DNA of 53,693 nucleotides from an uncultured Eubacteriales bacterium (GCA_949287075.1 CASEEU010000050.1:1-53693); one strand, 5' to 3'. Counted from the first letter of the stretch, positions 43,999 to 52,334 are shown. Translations and numbers: made by a program. Notes: generated by a model not told the origin, from the sequence alone.

Positions 43999-44484
43999 AT
44001 GAGAATATTAGGCGTTGATCCTGGATTTGCAATAACAGGATACAGTATTATAGATTATATAGGAAATAAATTTCATTTAGAAACTTCTGGAGCAATATTA
44101 ACAGAAGCACATACATCATTTCCATTAAGACTAGAAAAGATTAATCAAGAATTAGATGATATTATTAAAACATATAAGCCAGAAGCTATGGCAATAGAAG
44201 AATTGTTTTTTAACAATAATGCAAAGACAGCGATTAATGTTGCACAAGCAAGGGGGGTTATCTTAATAACAGCAAGACAAAATCATCTAAATATATATGA
44301 ATATACACCACTTCAAGTAAAACAAGCAGTTACAGGTTATGGAAGGGCAGATAAAATACAGGTACAAAGAATGGTAAAAATGATTTTAAATGAAGAAAAA
44401 TTACCAAAGTTAGATGATATTACAGATAGTATGGCAATGGCAATTTGTCATGCACATTCATCTAAATTTGCACAAAAATTATAA
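43999..44484 (+). CDS. ruvC: Holliday junction resolvase RuvC
   Basis: Endonuclease that resolves Holliday junctions. The 161-residue protein has the catalytic acidic residues in LGVDPGFAITGYSI (Asp7), AIEELFF (Glu near 68) and DITDSMAMAICHAH (near 139-152), with the expected length. AAAGGAAAG precedes the ATG. ruvA and ruvB, often adjacent, are not in this window. The next gene is holA, after a hairpin box. Confidence 0.96.
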   Translation: MRILGVDPGFAITGYSIIDYIGNKFHLETSGAILTEAHTSFPLRLEKINQELDDIIKTYKPEAMAIEELFFNNNAKTAINVAQARGVILITARQNHLNIYEYTPLQVKQAVTGYGRADKIQVQRMVKMILNEEKLPKLDDITDSMAMAICHAHSSKFAQKL

Positions 44485-44495
44485 ATCTAACCTTT

Positions 44496-44565
44496 TTGTA
44501 TACGAAAAAATCCATATAGGGTCAAGATAGAAGTAGATTTTTTCTATACAATAAAAAAGCGTATA
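44496..44565 (+). repeat. Dispersed hairpin box, copy upstream of holA
   Basis: TTGTATACGAAAAAATC pairs with GATTTTTTCTATACAA; the loop contains GTCAAGATA. The loop, arms and following AATAAAAAAG match the box at 24885-24940. It ends about 30 bases before the holA start. Confidence 0.7.
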
Positions 44566-44593
44566 TTAATGGGATTTAAAATGCGGAGGGATT

Positions 44594-45619
44594 ATGATCA
44601 AAATAGAAGAGTTAGAAAAAGAATTAAACCAAGGAATTTTGAAAAATATCTATATCTTATATGGTGAAGAACTATTTTTATTAGAAAATGCGTTAAAGAA
44701 AATAAAGCATCTATTTGGTGAATGCATCAAAGGAATTAACTATATACCAATTGATGATACGAATATCAGTGGAATCATTTCTGATATAGAAACACCAGCA
44801 TTTGGATATGAAAAAAAATTAATTATTGCTAGAAATTCGGGAATACTAAAAAAAGAAGGAAAACGAAAAAATGCAGAACTTGGGAAAATAAGAGATAGAT
44901 TAGCAGAATATTTAGAAAAAAACAGTAAACTAGTAGCGGAAAGTGTTGTTTTAGTATTTGTTGAAGAAGATGTAGATAATAAAACAAATTTATATAAAAC
45001 CATTGATAAGTTAGGTGTAGTTTGTCATTTTGAATATCAAAAGCCAATCCAAATCGAAAAGAGAATGAAAGCAATTTGTCATGGATATAAGGTAAATATA
45101 TCAGATGCTAACTTAAGATACTTTATAGAATGTTGTGGTACCAATATGCAAGAATTAATTAACGAAATCAGAAAACTGATTGAATATGCAGGAGAAAATG
45201 GAACCATTCAAAAAGAAGATATTGATAGTTTATGTATTAAAAAATTAGAAAGTGTGATATTTGATTTAACAGATAGTTTAGGGAAAAAGGAAACAGATAA
45301 AGCCTTACAAGTTTTGAAGAATTTATTATATGCTAAAGAACCCATACAAAAAATATTAATTACATTATATAACCATTTTAAAAAGTTATATCTAACTAAA
45401 TTGGCTGTAAAATATAACAAAGATATCATAACAACTTTAAACCTAAAACCAAACCAAACCTTTTTAGTAAATAAATATAAAACACAAGCAAGGTATTTTG
45501 AAGAAAATGATTTAAAAGCAATTTTACAAAATTTAAGAGATTTAGATTATCATTACAAAATTGGATTGATAGACCTACAAATAGGTCTAGAATCTATACT
45601 TTGTCGATATTGTTCTTAA
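44594..45619 (+). CDS. holA: DNA polymerase III delta subunit
   Basis: Clamp-loader subunit that opens the sliding clamp. The 341-residue protein starts with the typical domain (KNIYILYGEELFLLENALKKI at residues ~16-36), has the SGILKKEGKRKNA segment in place of the usual lysine-rich loop, and ends with the C-terminal helical collar (DLQIGLESILCRY). The region VIFDLTDSLGKKETDKALQVL is characteristic. GGAGG precedes the ATG. It lies downstream of ruvC and the hairpin box. Confidence 0.92.
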   Translation: MIKIEELEKELNQGILKNIYILYGEELFLLENALKKIKHLFGECIKGINYIPIDDTNISGIISDIETPAFGYEKKLIIARNSGILKKEGKRKNAELGKIRDRLAEYLEKNSKLVAESVVLVFVEEDVDNKTNLYKTIDKLGVVCHFEYQKPIQIEKRMKAICHGYKVNISDANLRYFIECCGTNMQELINEIRKLIEYAGENGTIQKEDIDSLCIKKLESVIFDLTDSLGKKETDKALQVLKNLLYAKEPIQKILITLYNHFKKLYLTKLAVKYNKDIITTLNLKPNQTFLVNKYKTQARYFEENDLKAILQNLRDLDYHYKIGLIDLQIGLESILCRYCS

Positions 45620-45706
45620 AATAGAAAATCTATATTTTAAAATGTATAATAAATCCCAATATTGCTAAAAATAAGGATAAGATTTTTTAGCAAAGGTGAT
45701 TTTTAG

Positions 45707-46402
45707 ATGAGATTAAGAAAAAATACAAGAAAAATATTTATTGTATGCATAATGATTGTATTGATTGTATCTATTATAGCATATATATTTCTTAGAAATA
45801 ATGAAGTAGAAGCTTTATCAAAATATGGTTCAAGGGGAGATGAAGTAACACAAATTCAAACCAAATTAAAACGATGGGGATACTACAATGGCAACATAGA
45901 TGGCATATATGGTAGTCAAACACAAGAAGCAGTTCGATATTTCCAAAGAAAAAATGGTCTAGCAGTAGATGGTATTGCAGGTCCGAAAACCTTAGCAGCA
46001 ATGGGAATAACAAGTTCATCATCAGGTTTATCATCATCTTCTTCTAGTAATAGTAGCAATGTTAATTTATTAGCCAGATTGATTTATGGAGAAGCGAGAG
46101 GAGAACCATATACAGGACAAGTGGCAGTTGGAGCAGTTGTGATGAACAGAGTGAAAAGTAGCTCATTTCCTAACAGCATTTCAGGTGTTATTTACCAATC
46201 AGGTGCTTTTGATGCGGTTAGAGATGGGCAAATCAATTTAACACCAGATGCAACTGCGAAAAAAGCAGCACAAGATGCAATTAATGGTTGGGATCCTAGT
46301 TACGGAGCTATCTATTATTTTAATCCATCAACAGCGACAAATAAGTGGATATGGTCAAGACCAATGACAGTAACCATTGGAAGACATAGATTTTGTAAAT
46401 AA
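45707..46402 (+). CDS. sleB: Spore cortex-lytic enzyme, SleB type
   Basis: A peptidoglycan hydrolase (lytic transglycosylase type) used in spore germination. The 231-residue protein has an N-terminal membrane helix (~9-29), a peptidoglycan-binding domain (~36-93, RGDEVTQIQTKLKRWGYYNG), a Ser/Asn-rich linker and a Hydrolase_2 catalytic domain (~118-231) with the catalytic glutamate in IYGEARGEPYTGQVAVG. It supports a spore-forming lifestyle. No ypeB, the usual partner of sleB, is adjacent. A hairpin terminator follows. Confidence 0.88.
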   Translation: MRLRKNTRKIFIVCIMIVLIVSIIAYIFLRNNEVEALSKYGSRGDEVTQIQTKLKRWGYYNGNIDGIYGSQTQEAVRYFQRKNGLAVDGIAGPKTLAAMGITSSSSGLSSSSSSNSSNVNLLARLIYGEARGEPYTGQVAVGAVVMNRVKSSSFPNSISGVIYQSGAFDAVRDGQINLTPDATAKKAAQDAINGWDPSYGAIYYFNPSTATNKWIWSRPMTVTIGRHRFCK

Positions 46403-46411
46403 TGATTTAAG

Positions 46412-46455
46412 AAAAGGGGACGGAAATACTTTTTAAAGTACACCGTCCTTTTCTG
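46412..46455 (+). terminator. Rho-independent terminator
   Basis: AAAAGGGGACGG pairs with CCGTCCTTTT and is followed by TCTGTG. It closes the cell-wall hydrolase gene. Confidence 0.6.
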
Positions 46456-46608
46456 TGTAGGTGTGTAATAATTATAAAGATTTCTCAATATAAAACATAG
46501 AGATAAAATCATATAAAGTCAATAAAAATATAAAAAGGATTTGAATACAAACCAACAGTGTGTTAGAATGAAGAAAGATGTATACCTTGAGAAGGGAATG
46601 AGATAATC

Positions 46609-48654
46609 ATGATAGATTTAGAAAAAGATGTAAAATATATAAAAGGTGTAGGACCTAATAGAGTAAAACTATTAAATAAATTAGGAATATTTACATTAAA
46701 AGATTTAATTACATATTACCCAAGAACCTATGAAGATAGAAGCAAGCCAAAAAATATTGCCGAATGTATAGATGGTGAAGAAGTATTAATTGAAGCATAT
46801 GCAGGAGGTAGAGTCAGTGATGTAAGACTTAGAGGAAAAACCATGCAAAAATTGATAATTAGAGATGAAACAGGTGTTGCAACAGCAGTTTGGTTTAACC
46901 AAAGTTATTTGAAAAATAAATTTGAACAAGGAAAAAAATATATGTTTTATGGGAAGGTAAATAATACCTTTGGCAGAATTACCATAAATTCACCAGTATT
47001 TGACGAAGAAGGAAAAACGTCAAATACAGGAAAAATTATTCCTATATATCCGCTAACATTTAGCTTATCGCAAAATACCATTAGAAGAATTATGGAAAAT
47101 GCCATAAAAGAAGTAGAAGGCAAATTAGAAGAAACTTTGCCTGAATACATACTAAAAGAGTATAAGTTGGAAGGTATCAATCAAGCAACAAAAAGCATCC
47201 ATTTTCCAAAAGAATTTAAAGATTTTAATATTGCCAGAAATCGATTAGCTTTTGAAGAATTATTAACCATGCAATTGGCTTTATTAGAACTAAAAAATAG
47301 TTATATGAATGAGGAAAAAGGTATCCAATTTAGCAAAGATGTACATATGTCGGATATTATTAATCAATTACCATTTCGATTAACCAATGCCCAAAGAAGA
47401 GTATTAGAAGAAATTGATAATAATATGGAATCTGATAAACCAATGAATCGATTATTACAAGGAGATGTTGGTTCAGGAAAAACCGTTATTGCTATGTGTG
47501 CAGCATATAAGGCAGTCAAATGTGGTTATCAAGCAGCCATTATGGCACCAACAGCCATTCTTGCAACACAACATTTGGAAAACTTTAAAAAGATATTTGA
47601 TGAATTAGATATTAAATGTGAATTATTAATTTCAGCCATGACGAAAAAGAAAAAAACAGAATTATTGGAAAGATTGGCAAATGGTGAAATTGATATCTTA
47701 ATTGGAACACATGCCTTATTACAAGAAAATGTAGAATTCAAAAATTTAGGATTAGTTGTTACAGATGAACAACACCGTTTTGGTGTAAAACAAAGGACAA
47801 CCATTGTTGAAAAAGGACAAAATCCAGATGTATTGGTTATGACAGCAACCCCAATTCCTAGAACATTAGCTTTGATACTATATGGAGACTTAGATATATC
47901 TATTATTGATGAATTACCACCAAACAGGAAAAAGATAGATACATTTGCAGTAACCAAAGGAATGGAAGATAGAATCAATAATTTTATCAAAGTACAATTA
48001 AAAGAAGGTAGACAAGCATATATTGTATGCCCATTGGTAGAAGAAAATGAAGAACTAGATTTAAAATCAGTCGAAAAGTTATATGAAAAATGTAAAACAG
48101 AAATTTTTCCAGAATATAGAGTAGAATATATACATGGAAAAATGAAAGCCAAAGATAAAGATGACATTATGATAAGATTTAAAAATAAAGAAATTGATAT
48201 ATTAATTTCAACAACTGTTATTGAAGTTGGTGTAGATGTACCAAATGCCAATATTATGGTGATAGAAGATGCCCAAAGATTTGGACTAGCACAATTACAC
48301 CAATTAAGAGGAAGAGTCGGAAGAGGAGAATATAAATCCTATTGTATTCTAAAATATGAAGGAAAAGGTGAAACTGTTAGAAAAAGAATGAAAGTTATGT
48401 GTGATACCAATGATGGTTTCATTATTTCAGAGAAAGACTTAGAATTAAGAGGGTCTGGAGATTTCTTTGGAACCATGCAACATGGACTTCCAGAATTTAA
48501 GATTGCCAATTTATTTGAAGATATGAACATATTAAAAGTAGCACAAGAAGCAGCTATTAAAATTATTGATAAAGACCCGAAATTAGAAAAAGAAGAAAAT
48601 GCAAGATTAAAAAGGTTAATTAGAGATAAATTTACTAAGAGGATAGAGATATAG
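46609..48654 (+). CDS. recG: ATP-dependent DNA helicase RecG
   Basis: Branch-migrating helicase that remodels stalled forks and recombination intermediates. The 681-residue protein has the N-terminal wedge/OB domain (~1-190), Walker A GDVGSGKTVIA (~285-295), the DEQH box (VTDEQHRFGVKQR near 385), TATPIPRTLAL, and motif VI LHQLRGRVGRGEYKSYC. All intact and of normal length. GAAGGGA precedes the ATG. It is a single gene with a promoter for the next orphan overlapping its stop. Confidence 0.97.
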   Translation: MIDLEKDVKYIKGVGPNRVKLLNKLGIFTLKDLITYYPRTYEDRSKPKNIAECIDGEEVLIEAYAGGRVSDVRLRGKTMQKLIIRDETGVATAVWFNQSYLKNKFEQGKKYMFYGKVNNTFGRITINSPVFDEEGKTSNTGKIIPIYPLTFSLSQNTIRRIMENAIKEVEGKLEETLPEYILKEYKLEGINQATKSIHFPKEFKDFNIARNRLAFEELLTMQLALLELKNSYMNEEKGIQFSKDVHMSDIINQLPFRLTNAQRRVLEEIDNNMESDKPMNRLLQGDVGSGKTVIAMCAAYKAVKCGYQAAIMAPTAILATQHLENFKKIFDELDIKCELLISAMTKKKKTELLERLANGEIDILIGTHALLQENVEFKNLGLVVTDEQHRFGVKQRTTIVEKGQNPDVLVMTATPIPRTLALILYGDLDISIIDELPPNRKKIDTFAVTKGMEDRINNFIKVQLKEGRQAYIVCPLVEENEELDLKSVEKLYEKCKTEIFPEYRVEYIHGKMKAKDKDDIMIRFKNKEIDILISTTVIEVGVDVPNANIMVIEDAQRFGLAQLHQLRGRVGRGEYKSYCILKYEGKGETVRKRMKVMCDTNDGFIISEKDLELRGSGDFFGTMQHGLPEFKIANLFEDMNILKVAQEAAIKIIDKDPKLEKEENARLKRLIRDKFTKRIEI

Positions 48655-48655
48655 T

Positions 48656-48684
48656 TTGTAAAATTATGTAAATTGTGATATAAT
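48656..48684 (+). promoter_or_regulatory. Promoter of the 209-residue orphan gene
   Basis: TTGTAA (48656-48661), a 17-base spacer and TATAAT (48679-48684), directly after the recG stop. Confidence 0.65.
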
Positions 48685-48766
48685 ATGCTTATGTCTTATG
48701 ACATGTGTAATTATTAACGGGAAAATATTTCCTAGTTTCAAACAAAAGAAGAGGAGGGCACATAGT

Positions 48767-49396
48767 ATGTGCAAACAGAATTTTTTTATGGAAATGAAAC
48801 AAAGAAGGGGCTATGCAGAGATGCGATTACTTCTCCGGAGAAGTAATGTGAATTTTTCCTGTATGGGAGAACAACTCTTAGAAATAGCTATTATGAGCTA
48901 TTTACAGAATCCAAATCAGGAGAAAAAGGAATTGTTTAAAACTGTGGAGGAAAATTCTCCTATGCCTATTTCAGATGGAGAAACGGCTTTCGAATTGATG
49001 AAAGAAGCGCTTCAAAATCTTTATACTCGCAAGAGTGAAAAGGTAGCTAGTGACAAGGTCGTTATGACTTTTATTTCAAGCATAGCAGAAGAAATTCGAA
49101 TAACTAAAGTGCTTGAGATGAAAGAGGTAGAAGAAGGGCTGGAAATCACATCTGAGGAAAAAGAGATACTTATTTCTGTGTGTAAACGGCGATTCTTCAA
49201 GCCGAATGATACTTTCAAAGAGGTGCTGAATCATGTAGCTGGAAGAAATGGCTATGATGATATCGAACCTATGCTGAGAAAATTGCTGAAGTGTGTAAAT
49301 CTCAACACGGAGGAAGACACAGAGATAGCAATTCTTGGTTTGGTAGAAGTAGTGGTTGAAAATCTGCTGGTTAAGAAAGATGACTTAATCTTTTAG
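48767..49396 (+). CDS. Hypothetical 209-residue protein with atypical codon use
   Basis: Not recognised. The start at 48767 follows GAGGAGG by 9 bases; the upstream in-frame ATG at 48698 sits in the leader without a ribosome site. The protein is helical and acidic, with possible repeats of helical hairpins (EIRITKVLEMKEVEEGLEITSEEKE). Codons such as CTC, CGG, GTC and CTG appear more often than in recG. It is single, with promoter and a strong terminator. Function unknown. Confidence 0.75.
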   Translation: MCKQNFFMEMKQRRGYAEMRLLLRRSNVNFSCMGEQLLEIAIMSYLQNPNQEKKELFKTVEENSPMPISDGETAFELMKEALQNLYTRKSEKVASDKVVMTFISSIAEEIRITKVLEMKEVEEGLEITSEEKEILISVCKRRFFKPNDTFKEVLNHVAGRNGYDDIEPMLRKLLKCVNLNTEEDTEIAILGLVEVVVENLLVKKDDLIF

Positions 49397-49420
49397 AGGT
49401 TCTGGTTTTCATTTCTGGAG

Positions 49421-49453
49421 AAGAAGGTGTTATGAAACACCTTCTTTTCTTTA
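49421..49453 (+). terminator. Rho-independent terminator
   Basis: AAGAAGGTGTT pairs perfectly with AACACCTTCTT across a 4-base loop, followed by a T-rich tail. Confidence 0.8.
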
Positions 49454-49637
49454 AATAATAGAAAATAAACTTGTATCATAAAATAAAAATAGAAATGTAA
49501 AAAAATGTAAATACAATATATAATAAAAACAAAACTTTGTAAAAAATAAAAATAAGCAATTGTAAAATATTGTAAAATAGAAAATATTTTAGTAGGTGTA
49601 ACTTTAGAAACAAATGTAACTATAAGGAGGAAAACAC

Positions 49638-49982
49638 ATGACAAAAGAAGCAAAATTAATAGCATTAAGAGAGGAAAGTGAAGCACGGTCAGTTGTATCA
49701 CAATTAGGTTTACGTAGAGATTTGAGAGGAACTTATATTATTCAAGAGTTTGTACTTGGCAAAAAGAAAGCAGAAGCTTTAAATGATACGGAGATTGAAG
49801 CCGTATTATATTCTTGGGAGGCAAGATATTATGTGCCGAGAGCATTAATCGATGTAGAGGATGGTATACAAATAAGAGTTGATAATGTCAAATTAAACAA
49901 AGAAACTAATGAGAAAGAATGTGAATACAAAAGAAGAAAAGTAAAACATATAGAAAGATACGTGAAAACAATCCGAAGTTAA
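49638..49982 (+). CDS. Hypothetical 114-residue basic protein
   Basis: Not recognised. A basic protein with two helices at the start (TKEAKLIALREESEARSVVSQL) and a beta-rich middle around YYVPRALIDVEDGIQIRVDN, ending in a Lys/Arg-rich tail (KRRKVKHIERYVKTIR). AAGGAGG precedes the ATG, and a strong terminator follows. The Lys/Arg content suggests nucleic-acid binding, but no family is recognised. Confidence 0.72.
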   Translation: MTKEAKLIALREESEARSVVSQLGLRRDLRGTYIIQEFVLGKKKAEALNDTEIEAVLYSWEARYYVPRALIDVEDGIQIRVDNVKLNKETNEKECEYKRRKVKHIERYVKTIRS

Positions 49983-50000
49983 AAATTAGAAGGTCATGGA

Positions 50001-50037
50001 ATAGGCGTTAAGGTTATCTTAACGCCTATTGACTTTT
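50001..50037 (+). terminator. Rho-independent terminator
   Basis: ATAGGCGTTAAG pairs perfectly with CTTAACGCCTAT across a 5-base loop, followed by TGACTTTTTAT. Confidence 0.8.
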
Positions 50038-50090
50038 TATAAAAAACATAATAATATATATTTATAAAATAAAAAAGGATGTTGATATAT

Positions 50091-50282
50091 ATGTTTCAAC
50101 TAATTATCAAATTAATTGGTTTAATAATGGTTTTATTAGGTGTTATTTTAATATATGATGCAAGAATTATTACAAAGAGATTCTTTGGATTTGGAGATCA
50201 AAATGAAGGTTCAAATGGATTAAAAATCATAGGATTTATATTAGCGATAATAGGCGGTTTGATAATTTATTTTTCTATGTAA
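50091..50282 (+). CDS. Small two-helix membrane protein
   Basis: A 63-residue protein with two transmembrane helices (residues ~2-22 and ~45-62) joined by a short polar loop (RFFGFGDQNEGSNG). The start at 50091 follows AAGGATG; an ATG at 50079 is also in frame. It lies just upstream of tRNA-Leu. Similar tiny membrane proteins occur widely in Clostridia without assigned roles. Confidence 0.65.
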   Translation: MFQLIIKLIGLIMVLLGVILIYDARIITKRFFGFGDQNEGSNGLKIIGFILAIIGGLIIYFSM

Positions 50283-50348
50283 AATTCATAAAAACTATTG
50301 ACAATAAAAATAGATTTGTGCTAATATATTTATTGTTAGTTTATATAT

Positions 50349-50432
50349 GCGGATGTGGCGGAACTGGTAGACGCGCTGGTCTTAGGAACCAGTGCCAACG
50401 GCGTGGGGGTTCGAGTCCCTTCATCCGCACCA
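50349..50432 (+). tRNA. tRNA-Leu(UAG)
   Basis: The cloverleaf is complete: acceptor GCGGATG/CATCCGC, D arm with GGTAGACGC, anticodon stem-loop CTGGT CTTAGGA ACCAG giving anticodon UAG, a long class II variable arm and T arm GGGGG TTCGAGT CCCTT (imperfect at its end), with CCA encoded. It is intact on both sides; no duplicated 3' end is seen downstream, so no element is integrated here. Confidence 0.95.
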
Positions 50433-50471
50433 ATGACGTTTCTGTTCGAACTAATAGAATAGAATTGATAC

Positions 50472-50510
50472 AAAAATCAATCAGAAAATAAAATCTGGTT
50501 GATTTTTTTG
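50472..50510 (+). terminator. Terminator after tRNA-Leu
   Basis: AAAAATCAATCAGA pairs with TCTGGTTGATTTTTTT across an 8-base loop. It follows the tRNA by about 40 bases. Confidence 0.7.
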
Positions 50511-50537
50511 TGTGAAGAAATATTGTGTGAAGAAATA
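50508..50537. repeat. Two tandem 15-bp repeats
   Basis: TTGTGTGAAGAAATA occurs at 50508-50522 and again at 50523-50537 without change. Confidence 0.7.
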
Positions 50538-50548
50538 TAGAAAAATTT

Positions 50549-50661
50549 ATTGCCACGCAGAGCCCCCGAGTTGTGTTAGTATGACACAACTCATAGGGGG
50601 TTAGGACTTATGACAGAGTCGAAGTCCTGTGCTTCGCAGAAAGTTCAAGGAGGTGATTTCA
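50549..50661 (+). promoter_or_regulatory. Structured leader candidate
   Basis: Two hairpins precede an AAGGAGG ribosome site: a large one in which CCCCC and GAGTTGTGT pair with ACACAACTC and GGGGG (about 50563-50601), and AGGACTT with AAGTCCT (50609-50634). It starts with TTGCCAC, a string also found in the leader of the toxin candidate at 13241. The region is richer in G+C than its surroundings. Confidence 0.5.
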
Positions 50662-50908
50662 TTGGAACAAGAATTAGCATATTCTTTTCACTTAGGTAGT
50701 GATAAAAACAAAAGCAAATTGGCAAAGAAAGTTTTCAAATGAAATGTATTTTTATACTATGCTAAAAGAAGTTGATAAAGAATATAAAACTACTCTAATA
50801 AATTTTGTAAAGTATAAACTTGTAATGTTTACAATGACTAAAATTATGGAAATGGAAAGAACTGAAAGAAACAAAGTAGCTTTATATTTATACAATATCA
50901 TAAAATAG
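50662..50908 (+). pseudogene. Possible short gene broken by a frameshift
   Basis: A TTG at 50662, well placed after AAGGAGG, opens 26 codons (start LEQELAYSF) ending at 50742. A different frame from 50699 to 50908 encodes a compact 69-residue helical segment (MYFYTMLKEVDKEYKTTLINF). Neither alone looks like a full gene: the first has the ribosome site, the second the better protein. A single frameshift near 50720-50745 would join them. Function unknown and evidence modest. Confidence 0.4.
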
Positions 50909-51021
50909 TTTGCTTTATGTCAAATATTGCTTTTAAAGGCTAAATGTAGTATAATGAGTATGGTTTCTATAATTTAGAATAAAAAATCAATCTGTCATTA
51001 ACTCAAGAAAGGGTGAACTTT

Positions 51022-51651
51022 ATGAAAAAAATATTATTTAAAATTTTAGGAACTATGCTGACAATCGTGATATTTATTATCACTCAGTATCACATTCGGA
51101 GATATTACAATATTGATCCAAGAATTTGGTTCTTTGTAGTATTTGGTGTTTCCTTTGTTGGCTTTTGCATTATTTTTTACATTTTCTACTCCGAAATCAA
51201 AAGTATGAAAGAATATTTTGAAACTCATTCATTTTTTGATTTTGTATCAGAGATTGTTGAAAAAACAAAGCCGATTACAAAAAAAGTAAAACCTATAACC
51301 GATTCATTTTTTGATTTTGTATCAGAGATTGTTGAAAAAACAAAGCCGATTACAAAAAAAGTAAAACCTATAACCGAAAAGATAGTGAATAACTTTTTGT
51401 ATAACTTAATAGGCTTTATCACTACGATGGTGGTTTTTACTGGAATTATGTATAAGCTTTTCTTCCATGACGATTTTATGGCAAGAACAATAGTGAATAT
51501 AATCTTTCTTGTTATGATAGCATGGACAGGATTAAGTAGGATAATAAGAGCAACAGTCATAGAAAAAGAAAAGCGTTCTAAAGAATTGGTGTATGCAGGA
51601 ATGTGGGTTTTCATATTCTTGACACATTTTTTAGAGTTTGTATGTATCTGA
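51022..51651 (+). CDS. Membrane protein with internal 25-residue duplication
   Basis: A 209-residue protein with four predicted transmembrane helices (~4-20, ~32-57, ~130-150, ~160-180, with a further hydrophobic C terminus). The cytoplasmic middle contains SFFDFVSEIVEKTKPITKKV twice as part of a perfect 25-residue tandem repeat. The start at 51022 is preferred over GTG 51013 because AAAGGGTG lies 6-8 bases upstream. It is a single gene followed by a terminator. Function unknown. Confidence 0.75.
   Translation: MKKILFKILGTMLTIVIFIITQYHIRRYYNIDPRIWFFVVFGVSFVGFCIIFYIFYSEIKSMKEYFETHSFFDFVSEIVEKTKPITKKVKPITDSFFDFVSEIVEKTKPITKKVKPITEKIVNNFLYNLIGFITTMVVFTGIMYKLFFHDDFMARTIVNIIFLVMIAWTGLSRIIRATVIEKEKRSKELVYAGMWVFIFLTHFLEFVCI
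51227..51376 (+). repeat. Perfect tandem duplication, 2 x 75 bp, in frame
   Basis: Bases 51227-51301 and 51302-51376 are identical, beginning ATTCATTTTTTGATTTTG. The unit is 25 codons, so the frame is kept. The lack of any difference implies a recent event. Confidence 0.9.
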
Positions 51652-51658
51652 TTGATTT

Positions 51659-51691
51659 CTCAGAGGAGTTTGTTACTTCTCTGAGTTTTTT
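51659..51691 (+). terminator. Rho-independent terminator
   Basis: CTCAGAGGAG pairs with CTTCTCTGAG across a 7-base loop, followed by six T. Confidence 0.8.
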
Positions 51692-51703
51692 ATAGAAATT
51701 TTG

Positions 51704-51848
51704 TTGCAATTTATCAAAAATATGATATACTTTAATAATTTGATTGATATTTGTATCAATCGTCAAGAGAGCCAACAAGTTGTAAATATCTACGTCGTTG
51801 GCACCAAGACAGAAGATATGGTTTTATAAATGGACCATATTTTTTTGT
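51704..51848 (+). ncRNA. Candidate small RNA with own promoter and terminator
   Basis: TTGCAA (51704-51709), a 16-base spacer and TATACT (51726-51731) would start an RNA near 51738. It contains GATTGATA/TATCAATC, a GCCAAC/GTTGGC hairpin (about 51771-51802) and a terminator ATGGT/ACCAT with seven T (51815-51847). No open frame with a ribosome site lies inside or directly after. I do not recognise a riboswitch class. Confidence 0.55.
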
Positions 51849-51925
51849 TATTGTATGAAAAACTAAAATTAAAGATATGGATGAACAAGGTGTAATACAA
51901 ATTGTAGCAGGATAATCTTCTATTT

Positions 51926-51954
51926 TTGCAAATTTATGTAAAATGTAGTATAAT
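51926..51954 (+). promoter_or_regulatory. Promoter of the 58-residue orphan gene
   Basis: TTGCAA (51926-51931), a 17-base spacer and TATAAT (51949-51954), with a 65-base G+C-richer leader before the ATG at 52027. Confidence 0.65.
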
Positions 51955-52026
51955 AATAGTAGCATGGCCTAAAGAGGTTTTGCGCAGAAACTAGTAACAA
52001 CCCCGATTGGGAAAGGAGTGACAGAA

Positions 52027-52203
52027 ATGCCTTATATTGAATATGAGGAGAGCAAAGAAGCTGAGGAACGGAGAATTCGAGAAGCTAGAGCGAGAAAGGC
52101 AACCAGAGCTAAGTGTCGGTATGATGCACAACATTGTTCAACATGCCAATACTTGAACAGTTGCGAGGATGATGGCAAATTTCTCGCGGCCAGAGGCTTC
52201 TAA
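52027..52203 (+). CDS. Hypothetical 58-residue protein with cysteine cluster
   Basis: Not recognised. An N-terminal charged helix (EESKEAEERRIREARARKATRA) is followed by CRYDAQHCSTCQYLNSC, four cysteines that could bind zinc or a cluster. The start at 52027 follows AAAGGAG by 8 bases. Codons (CGG, CGA, GCG, GCC) are unlike those of most neighbours. It has its own promoter and a strong terminator. Confidence 0.72.
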   Translation: MPYIEYEESKEAEERRIREARARKATRAKCRYDAQHCSTCQYLNSCEDDGKFLAARGF

Positions 52204-52204
52204 T

Positions 52205-52238
52205 GAGGGAGGGCATTTGTAAAAATGCCCTCTCTTTC
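52205..52238 (+). terminator. Rho-independent terminator
   Basis: AGGGCATTT pairs with AAATGCCCT across a 4-base loop, followed by CTCTTTCTC. Confidence 0.75.
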
Positions 52239-52334
52239 TCTAGTATAGACATATATATACTTGTAACTTTAAGCAAAATATTGTAAAATAATAAGGATAG
52301 AACTTGAAAACTTGCAAAAGTAGGAGGGAAAGAT

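Noticed and set aside
50341..50589. Reverse open frame with a KGLEPPRRWHW-like string over tRNA-Leu
   Set aside because: It is the antisense translation of the tRNA gene and its terminator, a common false prediction.
51855..51916. Short forward frame ending DEQGVIQIVAG
   Set aside because: No ribosome site or in-frame start with upstream coding; too short to separate from chance or a gene remnant.
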